A DNA stretch of 22,565 nucleotides from CCY15215 sp039194995 (GTDB lineage Bacteria > Cyanobacteriota > Cyanobacteriia > Cyanobacteriales > Spirulinaceae): NCBI GenBank assembly GCA_039194995.1, contig JBCCVR010000126.1:1-22565 (forward strand), given 5' to 3'. This document shows, in pieces, positions 6,779-15,400 of this stretch. The translations under genes were made by a program, and so were the position numbers. Under the pieces are notes generated by a model. That model was given only the letters and a program-made list of their open reading frames with translations. It made no database searches and was not told the DNA's origin. Numbering within the stretch: the stretch's first letter is position 1; the number at the start of each line of letters is the position of its first letter.

Positions 6779-7708
6779 ATGCGAGTTTTCATCACTGGAG
6801 CCACTGGTTATGTTGGAAGTGCCATAACGAAATGCCTTATCGCGTCTGGGCATCAAGTATTAGGGCTTGCTAGGTCTGATAAATCAGCAGAGAAACTTAA
6901 AGCTATGGGTGCTGAAGTTCATCGGGGTGATTTAGACGATTTAGATAGCCTCGCGGCTGGGGCTTCCAATGTTGATGGTATCATACATACTGCTATGAGT
7001 ATTGATGACTTCAACAACCTTGATGCGATTTTTGCCAAAGATGAAAAAGCAGTTGAGGCTATGCTGTCTGCACTTGCTGGCACTGGGAAACCGTTTCTTT
7101 ACACAAGTGGTTCAGGTGTGTTGGCTGACACGGGCACTGAAGCTGTTGACGAAACCGTAGCTGCCGATGACAAAGGCCCTGTTGCCAGGAGGGGGGCTTT
7201 AGAAAAGACAGTTCTTGAAGCCCAAAATCGTGACATTCGCACTGTCGTCATTCGACCTGGGTTAGTGTATGGTCACGGTGGTAGTGATGTCTTCCACATG
7301 TTTGCTGGACTAGCTCGTCAAGCTGGATGTGGACGAACCATCGGAGAAGGAAACAACGTTTGTTCGGTTGTCCATGTTGATGATTTAGCAGATCTCTACC
7401 TGAGTGCTCTTGAGAATAGTCCTTCGGGTACTCTGTTCAATGCGGCCTCTGAAGAAGAACCGACCATGCTTGATATTGCATTCGCGATTGGCCGTGCTAT
7501 GAACTTCACAAACCCACCATCTGTTTGGCCAGTTGAGGAGGCAAGTGCTGCCCTTGGCCCATTTGCTGACGGGATGGCATCTAATAAGCGAATTTCTGCT
7601 GCACGCGCAAAAAATATCTTAGGCTGGAAACCTCATCGTACTGGATTGATCGAAGATATTGAGCACGGTTCATATCCTTCTGTTTTCGCTGCTGCCGCTA
7701 ACGGTTGA
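6779..7708 (+). CDS. NAD(P)-dependent SDR-type epimerase/dehydratase-like oxidoreductase
   Basis: The 309-residue protein begins with the nucleotide-binding MRVFITGATGYVGSAI (GxxGxxG at residues 7-13). Asp51 and the HTA at 70-72 occupy the usual adenine/nicotinamide-loop positions, and VVIRPGLVYGHGG (156-168) is the atypical-SDR sequence. The catalytic Tyr of YxxxK is not evident: the corresponding stretch reads PVARRGALEKTVL, a pattern I associate with a subgroup of SDR proteins lacking it. A strong AAGGAG lies 6 bases before the ATG. It is divergent from marR and probably under its control, perhaps in detoxification; the substrate is unknown. Codon choice and the lack of HIP1 differ from neighbours. 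Confidence 0.88.
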   Translation: MRVFITGATGYVGSAITKCLIASGHQVLGLARSDKSAEKLKAMGAEVHRGDLDDLDSLAAGASNVDGIIHTAMSIDDFNNLDAIFAKDEKAVEAMLSALAGTGKPFLYTSGSGVLADTGTEAVDETVAADDKGPVARRGALEKTVLEAQNRDIRTVVIRPGLVYGHGGSDVFHMFAGLARQAGCGRTIGEGNNVCSVVHVDDLADLYLSALENSPSGTLFNAASEEEPTMLDIAFAIGRAMNFTNPPSVWPVEEASAALGPFADGMASNKRISAARAKNILGWKPHRTGLIEDIEHGSYPSVFAAAANG

Positions 7709-7719
7709 AACATAATTTA

Positions 7720-7758
7720 AGGGTGCGTTACGCTTTCGCGAACGACACCCTACAAAAA
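7720..7758. repeat. Imperfect palindrome, dispersed repeat or terminator-like hairpin
   Basis: GGGTGCGTT (7721-7729) pairs with AACGACACCC (7741-7750) with one bulged A, and is followed by TACAAAAAAG. The GGTGCGTTAC part also occurs in reverse complement at 622-631. Elements of this form are scattered in cyanobacterial genomes. It lies just after the SDR stop and before msrA's stop (convergent genes), so it could also end transcription. Confidence 0.5.
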
Positions 7759-7779
7759 AGAAATTGCTTTAGAAATAGC

Positions 7780-8445
7780 TTAAGAAGGGAGAGAAACCGT
7801 GCCGATAGGACAAGCAACCGATGTACCGCCCAAACCGCAGTAACCGCCGGGGTTTTTGGCTAAATATTGCTGGTGATAATCTTCAGCATAGTAGAACTCT
7901 GGCGCGTCGAGAATTTCTGTTGTAATTTCTCCGTATCCGGCTTCTTTTAAAGCCTTTTGATACATTTCGCGAGAGGCTTCTGCTAATTTTTTCTGGTCTT
8001 CGGAATAAGTATAAACGCCCGAACGATATTGCGTGCCGACATCATTGCCTTGGCGCATTCCTTGAGTCGGATCGTGGCTTTCCCAGAAGATTTTTAGGAT
8101 ATGTTCGTAACTAATGACTTGGGGATCGAAGACAACATAAACCACTTCATTATGCCCCGTTCTACCCGAACAAACTTCCCGATAGGTGGGATTGGCTGTA
8201 TAACCCGCTGCATAACCAACTGCGGTAGTAAAAACGCCTTCAGCCTGCCAAAATTTGCGTTCTGCGCCCCAGAAACAACCCAAACCAAACATCGCAATTT
8301 CCGAACCTTCAGGAAAGGGAGGTTTAAGGGGATTGCCGTTCGTGAAATGTTTTTCGGGAACGGGCATGGATTGCGATCGCCCCGGTAATGCGTCTTCGGG
8401 TGACGGCATTTCTGCTTTCTTACCAAATAATCCGAGTAATGACAT
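7780..8445 (-). CDS. msrA: Peptide-methionine (S)-S-oxide reductase MsrA
   Basis: MsrA reduces the S-epimer of methionine sulfoxide in free and protein-bound methionine, using thioredoxin. The catalytic Cys57 is in FGLGCFWGAERKFW. The family block RTGHNEVVYVVFDP, the WESHDPTQGMRQGNDVGTQYRS segment and YHQQYLAKNPGGYCG are all present. Candidate resolving cysteines lie in the C-terminal GYCG and VACP. At 221 residues it has about 50 residues of N-terminal extension before the core, low in hydrophobicity and not a clear signal peptide, so it is probably cytoplasmic. No msrB is adjacent. MsrP, which repairs the same lesion outside the cytoplasm, is encoded about 10 kb away. Confidence 0.96.
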   Translation of the reverse strand: MSLLGLFGKKAEMPSPEDALPGRSQSMPVPEKHFTNGNPLKPPFPEGSEIAMFGLGCFWGAERKFWQAEGVFTTAVGYAAGYTANPTYREVCSGRTGHNEVVYVVFDPQVISYEHILKIFWESHDPTQGMRQGNDVGTQYRSGVYTYSEDQKKLAEASREMYQKALKEAGYGEITTEILDAPEFYYAEDYHQQYLAKNPGGYCGLGGTSVACPIGTVSLPS

Positions 8446-8446
8446 G

Positions 8447-8492
8447 GTTTGTTATTGGTTGTTTGTTGTTTGTTGTTTGTTATTAGTTGTTG
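8447..8492. repeat. Low-complexity TTGTTTG-type tandem repeat upstream of msrA
   Basis: From 8447 to 8492 the + strand is built from variants of GTTTGTT and GTTATTGGTT. It is directly upstream of the msrA start codon and would form an A/C-rich, unstructured 5' leader on the minus strand. Confidence 0.6.
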
Positions 8493-8507
8493 GCGATTTC
8501 CCTGTCT

Positions 8508-8583
8508 TTTCCCCCCTTATTAAGGGGGGTTAGGGGGTATCTTTCTCCAGTTCCCCCTCTTGGGAGGGGGTTAGGGGGTGGGT
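8508..8583. repeat. Palindromic G/C-rich dispersed repeat, two hairpins
   Basis: CCCCCCTTATTAAGGGGGG (8511-8529) is a perfect palindrome with a single-base centre. CCCCCTC-TTGG-GAGGGGG (8553-8570) is the second hairpin. Both are followed by TTAGGGGG. The second is nearly the same as the element at 4788-4858. It lies between the DUF760 gene and msrA, both on the minus strand. Confidence 0.8.
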
Positions 8584-8638
8584 TCTGGTTGGGAGTGGGT
8601 TATCGTTGGGCATCGATCGCTTGACAAAGTGTCGCTTG

Positions 8639-8956
8639 TTATTCGTGGAATAACTGCTTTTCAAAATCCATACGCTGTTCTGCATTATGGAGAAAATAGC
8701 CGCTTACCATTGCCGAAGCTAATAAACGTCCTAATTGTTCGCGGTTGGTGGTAATGCTGACATCAAAATGTTCGTTTGGCAATCCACCCAAAAGGCCAAT
8801 AATATTGCGTTCCATGATTTGTATGGCTTCTTGAGTAGGCTGGGAGAGGCGAGAAGCGTGTTCCGGTTCTAAATCTTGGACATACTGCCAGAGTAAGTTT
8901 CTATCTTGGTTGGAGTCGTTGAAAAACTCCGGGGTTTGGGAGGATAAATCGTTCAT
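8639..8956 (-). CDS. DUF760 domain protein
   Basis: This 105-residue soluble protein matches the DUF760 family of cyanobacteria and plastids. The conserved stretch is visible: LLWQYVQDLEP near the start, then QIMERNIIGLLGGLPNEHFDV and REQLGRLLASAMVSGYFLHNAEQRM. Family function is not established to my knowledge. There is no signal peptide or membrane segment. It is a single gene on the minus strand, separated from msrA by the repeat cluster. Confidence 0.88.
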   Translation of the reverse strand: MNDLSSQTPEFFNDSNQDRNLLWQYVQDLEPEHASRLSQPTQEAIQIMERNIIGLLGGLPNEHFDVSITTNREQLGRLLASAMVSGYFLHNAEQRMDFEKQLFHE

Positions 8957-9048
8957 CGTTTCTATAAATAGCTCATCTGCGGTTTCAGTTATTTACACTG
9001 TAACCTCTTTTTTCGAGAACGTTTATGCGTGAAACCGAACAGGAATTT

Positions 9049-9080
9049 CAGTCACCAGTCACCAGTCACCAGTCACCAGT
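9049..9080. repeat. Heptamer tandem repeat (CAGTCAC)n
   Basis: Four full copies and one partial copy of CAGTCAC run without interruption. This is a short tandemly repeated repetitive (STRR-type) heptamer of the sort known in filamentous cyanobacteria. It lies between the cobW stop and the DUF760 start. Confidence 0.85.
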
Positions 9081-9089
9081 TAAAATTCT

Positions 9090-10130
9090 TTATTGTTCGC
9101 TCCCCAATTGACTATTTATTAATACAGGATCGAGTTGGCGACCAATGAAGACGAGGCGGGTTTGGCGGGGTTCTTCACTTGCCCAGAGGCGATCGTAGAA
9201 GGAATCAAAACGATTTCCGACACCCTGCAAGACCATGCGCATGGGTTTGCTGGGGACGTTGACAAAACCTTTAATGCGATAGATTTCTTGGTCTTGTACG
9301 AGTTTTTGGAGGGTTTCTGTTAGGACTTTTGGGTCGAAGGCGCGATCGCAGACCACCTGAACCGAGTTAATCTCGTCGTCATGGTCGTGTTCTTCTTCAT
9401 GGTCGTGATGACTGTGGCGATTCTCCAGGTCGTCTTCTACCGCAGCATTGAAGCCCAATAAAACTTCTGGGGCAATTTCGCCATCCCGACAGGGTACGAT
9501 TTTGACTCCCTCGGGCATTTCCTGTTTCAGCCAAGTTTCCACCTTCGTTAAGGTGGCAGCATCCACGAGATCGGTTTTCGTCAATAACACCAAATCCGCA
9601 CAGGCTAATTGATCCTCAAATAACTCTTCGATGGGGGTTTCGTGTTCGAGGTTGGGATCGGCTTGTCGTTGTGCTTCTAAGGCCTCTAAATCCCCCACTA
9701 ACGTCCCTGCGGCGAGGGCTTGAGCGTCAACCACCGTTACGACTCCATCAACGGTTGCACCATTGCGAATTTCGTGCCAGCGAAAGGCTTGGACGAGGGG
9801 TTTGGGGAGGGCGAGTCCGGAAGTTTCCACCAAGATGCAATCGAGTTTATCCCTGCGTTTGAGGAGTTCTTGGATGGTGGGATAAAATTCCTCTTGAACG
9901 GTGCAACACAGGCAACCATTGGTTAATTCGACAATATTGGCATCGGGAGTTTCGTCCTCATCGCAGATTTGGCAAGATCGCAACAAATCGCCATCGATGC
10001 CAACTTCTCCAAATTCATTGACGAGAACGGCGATTTTACGCCCTTGATTATTTTGCAAGAGATTGCGAACTAAAGTTGTTTTACCGGCTCCGAGAAAGCC
10101 AGTGATGACAGTGACGGGAATTTTGTGCAT
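9090..10130 (-). CDS. CobW-type (G3E family) GTPase, putative metal chaperone
   Basis: With start ATG 10130 the protein has 346 residues. The Walker A GFLGAGKTTL is at 11-20, the metal-binding CLCC is at 73-76 (the CxCC signature of COG0523), Walker B-type ETSG is at 102-105, and the guanine-specificity TKTD is at 184-187. A His/Asp/Glu-rich stretch at about 239-252 can bind metal. COG0523 proteins deliver Zn or Co, and CobW serves cobalamin synthesis. The cobalamin riboswitch upstream on the same strand supports a cobalt/B12 role. A longer frame to 10226 adds 32 residues of non-family sequence before the Walker A and is unlikely to be the start. Confidence 0.92.
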   Translation of the reverse strand: MHKIPVTVITGFLGAGKTTLVRNLLQNNQGRKIAVLVNEFGEVGIDGDLLRSCQICDEDETPDANIVELTNGCLCCTVQEEFYPTIQELLKRRDKLDCILVETSGLALPKPLVQAFRWHEIRNGATVDGVVTVVDAQALAAGTLVGDLEALEAQRQADPNLEHETPIEELFEDQLACADLVLLTKTDLVDAATLTKVETWLKQEMPEGVKIVPCRDGEIAPEVLLGFNAAVEDDLENRHSHHDHEEEHDHDDEINSVQVVCDRAFDPKVLTETLQKLVQDQEIYRIKGFVNVPSKPMRMVLQGVGNRFDSFYDRLWASEEPRQTRLVFIGRQLDPVLINSQLGSEQ

Positions 10131-10430
10131 GGGAATTTTCTCAAAATGGCTGTAAAAAAAGCCGTTCCGCATGGCCGATGATGACAGCGATCGCGGTAAC
10201 GGCCCAACGGTTATCGAGGGAGGCAAACCGCTAATCTAAAATGACTGAGGAACGAAAGTCCGCACCGATACTAGCACTGGTGAATCCGGCAAAATGCGGG
10301 GCAGGCAGCCAGAAGCGATCGCCCTTCCCCAGATTGCAGTGTGTCCTGTAATTTCACCATTACAAGACTTTTCTAAAATTTTCTTAAACACGATTCGATC
10401 CTCGCAAATGCGTTTTTCCGTTTTTCGTAA
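10131..10430 (-). promoter_or_regulatory. Leader between the cobalamin riboswitch and cobW
   Basis: This is about 300 bases with no gene I can support on the minus strand. It is expected to be the 5' leader that carries riboswitch output to cobW. A minus-strand ORF of about 29 codons (starting near 10358) and two short plus-strand ORFs (10171-10239 and 10241-10351) are present. I do not call them genes. Two HIP1 sites lie here. Confidence 0.4.
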
Positions 10431-10560
10431 ATTGGCGGGTATTCTGACTGAGAAACCGTTCTTTTTTAAAGTTTGGTTTCATCACAGTTGCGGGACAGCG
10501 CCGGATTTGCACCGATCTTTCCCCCTCGCCTCTGATGGCTGTTCCCCATCAGAACCAACT
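10431..10560 (-). ncRNA. Cobalamin (AdoCbl) riboswitch
   Basis: Read on the minus strand, the region carries the cobalamin-riboswitch hallmarks. A GGTTCTGATGGG...CATCAGA helix comes first, followed by GGTGCAAATCCGGCGCTGTC and CCCGCAACTGTGATGAAACC (the conserved box around GGTGCAAATCC and CCGCAACTGTGA). The closing AGTCAGAATACCCGCC follows. It points to cobW, whose start is about 300 bases further. In this class cobalamin binding turns down downstream expression. The expression platform is not resolved. Confidence 0.88.
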
Positions 10561-10720
10561 TAGATTCATCACCATATCACGTTGCGATCGCGATAAAATA
10601 TTGAGAAATGTTTTCTTAAGAAGAAATGGGGGTTGGCGAGTAAAATTACAAGTCAATTTGCCCATTCCCGATAGCCCAGTATCGATTACCATTGCGATTG
10701 TAGAGTTGGGGGGTTTAAAA

Positions 10721-11317
10721 ATGAAGGTGCGATTTTCTCTCTTGGGGTACTTGTCGGCATGGGGATTGTTGGGGATCGTTGCGATCGCTCCTCCGGCTTG
10801 GAGTTTGCCCGGCCAGCGTACGGAAACGGTGGCGGCATGGATTGCCGGAAATCCTTCGTTACAGTCCGCAGACAGCGATGGCTTGACGGTACGGCGCACG
10901 GATACCGCCGCCCAGCGTTTTGAATTTCGCGCCTCGGTTTTTCCACCGGGTCGCATTAATTTTTTAGGAAATCCGGGGATTATCCGCAGCGAAAATTTTT
11001 CCCTTTATGACTTAATCAATGGGGTTTCCGTTCCTAGATTAGAAGAGGCCTTGCGCGTCATTTATGGGTTGGATATCTACAGCGATTATCAGAATGCACA
11101 AATCGTACGCGTTTATCCTTCTCCGGAAACTTTAGAAATGTCTCGGCGCTTAGATTTACCCGGTTTGGCAGGCAGAGAAGGGCAATTGCGCTTGGGCATT
11201 CGCTTTGCCTACTGGCTGGAATTAACGCTTAATGAAGACGGCGGTTCTCATAGCGGACAAGTCACCGTTTTCCTAAAAGAAGATTTGCAAAAAATGGTAA
11301 GAGAATTGAATTATTAG
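10721..11317 (+). CDS. Exported protein of unknown function
   Basis: The start ATG 10721 gives 198 residues with a clear signal peptide (MKVRFSLLGYLSAWGLLGIVAIAPPAWS, cleavage near 28). A frame extending to 10535 would overlap the riboswitch and bury the signal. A GGGGGG lies 8 bases before the ATG. The mature part has mixed alpha/beta character with no domain I recognise, including blocks FRASVFPPGRINFLGN and DLPGLAGREGQLRLGIRFAYWLELTL. It is convergent with the YbjN gene, with only 18 bases between the stops. Its start lies about 160 bases from the riboswitch's far end, so their promoters are divergent. Confidence 0.75.
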   Translation: MKVRFSLLGYLSAWGLLGIVAIAPPAWSLPGQRTETVAAWIAGNPSLQSADSDGLTVRRTDTAAQRFEFRASVFPPGRINFLGNPGIIRSENFSLYDLINGVSVPRLEEALRVIYGLDIYSDYQNAQIVRVYPSPETLEMSRRLDLPGLAGREGQLRLGIRFAYWLELTLNEDGGSHSGQVTVFLKEDLQKMVRELNY

Positions 11318-11335
11318 GCGATCGGCGATCGCTCA

Positions 11336-12343
11336 TCAGGTTAGAGAAAGTTCGGGATTATCGATCGCTTCTTCCGGTGTTGCTTCACCGATTAAAACCA
11401 TGAGAATGCTATTGTAATATTGCTCGACTTTGAAAATATTGCCCACAAATAATTGTTTCATCAGGGCTTTAGAAAAGCGATCGCCTTCTAGATCGATAGA
11501 GGTGCGAAAGCGAATCTCGCCAGTTTCATAACCCATCTCAAAATTGCCGATAGAAACGCGATAGTTAATTCGCATTAACAATTCCGAAATTGCCGCATAT
11601 TTTTCCGGTTTGGCTTTGAGAGGAAAAACACTATAAATTTTGCAAGTGCGCTGTTCTTCATCTGCCTCGCAATAACAGTTCCAAGTGCCCGGTTCTCCCG
11701 GAATTGAGAGGACAATGACCCCATCATCTTCATCAGATTGATAGTTGAGTTCTTGCTCCTCGAAGAAACCCGCCATGACTGTAAAAATTTCCCCTTCATC
11801 TTCTTCTTCCAAATCTTCTTTTTCTGCTTCAGCTTCAAAGCGATGTCCCCAAACTGTTTTTCCTCCCATTTTTAATGAGCCTTCTCCCATTTCTTTCGGA
11901 ATGGGAACTTCTTGTTGGACATACAAAGCATACCAATTATCGGTTAGCAAAAAAGGACTTTCTGCCAAGTTATCCCCCAGTTGGAGTAAATAGCGCGCGA
12001 CCAGTCCGGCAAGTTCTAAATCCTCATCATCGGGAGCGCGATCGCTGGCTTCTTGAAATAATCTGATGATTAATTCTCGTTTTAACCCCACTTCGATTTC
12101 GACTTCTTTATCATCGTCTAAACCTTCGGGAACGAACTCTTCGCCGATTTCTCCGTCCAAACCGAATAATTTTGTCGCTTCGATGTTTTTGTAAACCCGT
12201 GCGGGAACGGCAAAAGTAAGATTGCAATTTTTAACGAACTTATCGAGGCGATCGAGTGCCACTTCTTTGATTTGAACGTTCAAAAGTTGCCCTTCAGATG
12301 TTCTTAAAGCTAGAGAGTTATCGAGATCGATCAAGTCGTACAT
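11336..12343 (-). CDS. YbjN-domain protein
   Basis: The 335-residue acidic protein has an unassigned N-terminal half (helical, Asp/Glu-rich, about 1-170). The C-terminal half, about 195-325, resembles the YbjN family (EGVIVLSI-type strands, YSVFPLKAKPEKYAAISELLMRINYRVSIGNFEMGYETGEIRFRTSIDLEG). YbjN proteins in E. coli affect motility and stress, and the fold resembles type III secretion chaperones. The cyanobacterial role is unknown. It is cytoplasmic, without a signal. I prefer ATG 12343; the frame opens at TTG 12349. Confidence 0.78.
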   Translation of the reverse strand: MYDLIDLDNSLALRTSEGQLLNVQIKEVALDRLDKFVKNCNLTFAVPARVYKNIEATKLFGLDGEIGEEFVPEGLDDDKEVEIEVGLKRELIIRLFQEASDRAPDDEDLELAGLVARYLLQLGDNLAESPFLLTDNWYALYVQQEVPIPKEMGEGSLKMGGKTVWGHRFEAEAEKEDLEEEDEGEIFTVMAGFFEEQELNYQSDEDDGVIVLSIPGEPGTWNCYCEADEEQRTCKIYSVFPLKAKPEKYAAISELLMRINYRVSIGNFEMGYETGEIRFRTSIDLEGDRFSKALMKQLFVGNIFKVEQYYNSILMVLIGEATPEEAIDNPELSLT

Positions 12344-12492
12344 TTGCAAGTAATTCGCTGTATGAATAACGATGTTTTAGTTGTGGAAGAGAGGATAATT
12401 ACCCGATAATTTCCTGTGAGTTGCCCCGATCCGTTTGCACTCGAGGAAGAGCTGCGATCTGAGGTTTAACCGCGTCTGCAACTGGCTTAACC

Positions 12493-15400
12493 TTATTGGT
12501 CTTCCTCTCGACGCTTATCGATACCTAATATTTCTCTTCGTTTCTTCCCTCTGAGAATGTCATCACCCGAACTTACCGCCCATGTCTTCCCTTTTTCCTC
12601 CCACTTAAAGGAAACGAGGCGATGGGTCAATTCAAACGTAAAGGATGATTGCTGGAAAATTGAGGCAATCTTAGCAATAGCTTCATCTTCAAACTTAGTC
12701 TTGCCAGTTCCGATATCTTTCTCTTTCCCTTCCTCTAATAGCTTGTCTTTTTCATCCTGAAAGTCTTGATTCATATTTGAAACATCAACTTTCTTTTGCC
12801 CTTTCGTGTAAGTTTCGAGATGAGCTTCGCCTTTTGCTTTCGATTTTGAATACAACTGTTTGCTCCATTTTCCTGCTATTTTCTTGGTAGTTTTGAGTTC
12901 ATTTTTAAGTTTCTCTAATTCCGTTTCTGCCTCGGTAATCTTAGCTATTTGTTGGAGTTCCAAGGTTTTATCTCTTTGTTCTCGTTCTTTTAATTTCTTG
13001 TCTTCCTTTTTCAGACTTTCGATGACAATTCCCTGTTGAGCAACGGCTTTTGTCTGTCCGGCTAGTTTTCCTTGTGCTTCCAGTTGTTCTTTCGTCCTCT
13101 GTTTGGCATTGGGATACTCCCAACCCAATTTACTGCGTAATTGCATTCCGGCTTCCATTGTAAAATCCGAATCGTTAAAGAGTTCTGTAAACCCAAAGAA
13201 TCCTTTGCCGACCGTATTTCCAGCTTGTCCGACTTGTTGAGACTTTCTCGTCCCTGCCTCTTCTTCTTTTTTTGCAGCCGCTTGATGGGCCTTTGCTTTT
13301 TGATCGTTAGCTGTCTTGGTCAACCATTCAATGAATGCAGCACCACTCAGAAAAAAGCCCAGTTCCCGACCCGTTATTTCTCCGCCTCCTCCAAATTTAA
13401 TTTCATACTCTTCTTTGCGAAGAACACCACCGAATAATCCTAATGTAGCGCTTTTATCTGCATCAACTAGAATTTCATATTTGGGCTTGAACGATACTTT
13501 AATGTAACCATTTCCAACTGGAAATTCCCCGGCTGCTTCGCCTTGAACCCGCACAGAATCCATTCCTTTGCTTTTGTAAGCCCCTTTACTCCATTTTTTC
13601 TTCTTATCTTTCATTGACATTCCATCCTTCATTCCTCCCGTTCCTTCCATAGATTCTTGATTGTATCGTTTGCCCATTCCCAGCATTAACTCTCCCTTGG
13701 CCTCAATGCCAGATTTTAATCCTGCCTTGCCAGCAAAACGAGTCAGAAATCCGGCTTCAACATAAGCCTTTTCTCTGTCTTTCTGATCTTGCTCGTCATA
13801 ACCCCAAGTTTCCTCTTCAACGCTAGCAGCCCAAGCATCTGCCGAAGCTCTCATCTCAGAATTGGATTTAGGAATGTAGCCTCCGCCCCAAAGATAGTTG
13901 GTTACGGTAGCAGGCACAACTCTCGACTCTCGGAATCGGCGATACATGGCGTAGGAGAACAGTTGACCGACTTTTGCAGATGAATTTCCCGTAATTTCAT
14001 AATACATTCCCACCCCTGCCGTTCCTTTGAGATCGATTCCCTTACTCGGGCCGGCAACGCCACCTTGAAAAAGGAGATGATTCCAAACCTTAAGTTCGTG
14101 GTCGTCTTTTCGTTCGGCATCAATTTTGAGATGAAAGCCTAAACCTCCTGTCCCTGTGGGTTCTACAGGAATAAGAACGTCCAACTCAACTTTTCCTTTA
14201 TCGCCCATACTGCCTGCGAGAGTATTGACAATAAAAGGGTAAATCTTACCAAAGAAAATTCCGCACTCGCCACTGTATTTCTTGCCAACTTTTTTCAAGA
14301 CTTCGTCTTGACGTAATTTGCGTATTGTGGATTCATCATTGACTGTTCCTTGTCCCGGTCTCGATAGCCCGATCTTTGTATCATCAACGGAAATATCCAG
14401 CGTTTTCGCTTGCATCTCCAGCATATTGACCATCTTTTGTCGATAGGTAAAGACTCCTTTATAAGCACTTGCTAAATCGCTCAATGTTTTGTCTTTAACC
14501 TCTTGCATGGTTTCATCGAGTTTGTCGGTATCGTCTGACTTAAACTTTCCAGACATTTCCTTGAGACTATCTTTCATCTGAGGCTCGTATTTCAGCAACC
14601 AAATATCCATCAAAGTCACGGCAGATTTCATATAATCGTAAACTTGTCCCCAATCTACATCATCAAAACTCTGACTGGCTTCTTCTTGCGCTCTGGTTAG
14701 GAAAAAATCGACCTCCGATAAAGTCGAGCCTCGTTTCCTCAATGCTCCTTTATTACTCACTGATTGGAATTCTTTTGCCCATTTAGAGAGTTGGTCGGGA
14801 CTGAGTTTTTTACTCTTAACTTTTTTGGCAATTAATTTGCTATATTTTTGATCTAAACTTTGATATTCTTTCAGTCTTTCCTCCCCATCGATCGTGGGAT
14901 CGTCAGAGCGTTCGAGTATGCCTTTGATACGCTTGCGATTGCTCCCCTCAGACTCTATATCTTTCTTTCCTGACTCGATACTATGATCTCCTTTCTCAAT
15001 TGATTCTTGATACGCTTTGTATTTTTCTTGAACCAGCACATCAAATCCCATTTTTTTTCTAAATAGTTCAACTGTCTTAACAATGTTTCGATCGCCAATA
15101 TCGTCACTCCCTTCGTTTCGCACTTTTTTGAGAACAAGAAGATTGTAGACTTTTTCTAGATACAAATAGGAGTCGGGTTCTCCTTTGTATTTGTCGTAAG
15201 CCACAAGCAATTTTTTAATGAGCTTAAAAGTTTCGCTCTTCTTTCCAAACAACCATTTTCCCGTGACTACTCCATACTTAGATTGAGCGAGATCTCCTTC
15301 AAAAAAGTCAGTATAGGCTTGAAGCGGATCTTCCATATCTCGCTGAATCCAATCTTCTGAGGCTCGGCTAATCTGCAATGGCGATCGCTGCACGTCTCCC

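Noticed and set aside
9049..9080. CRISPR-like array
   Set aside because: A contiguous 7-base tandem repeat with no spacers.
10131..10226. 32-residue N-terminal extension of the CobW protein
   Set aside because: The sequence before MHKIPVTVITGFLGAGKTT is not family-like, and homologues begin just before the Walker A.
10241..10260. GAGGAACGAAAGTCC resembling the start of RNase P RNA (GAGGAAAGTCC)
   Set aside because: The rest of the RNase P RNA core is absent from the surrounding sequence.
10535..10720. N-terminal extension of the exported protein gene up to 10535
   Set aside because: It would overlap the cobalamin riboswitch and place the signal peptide internally; ATG 10721 begins a proper signal peptide.
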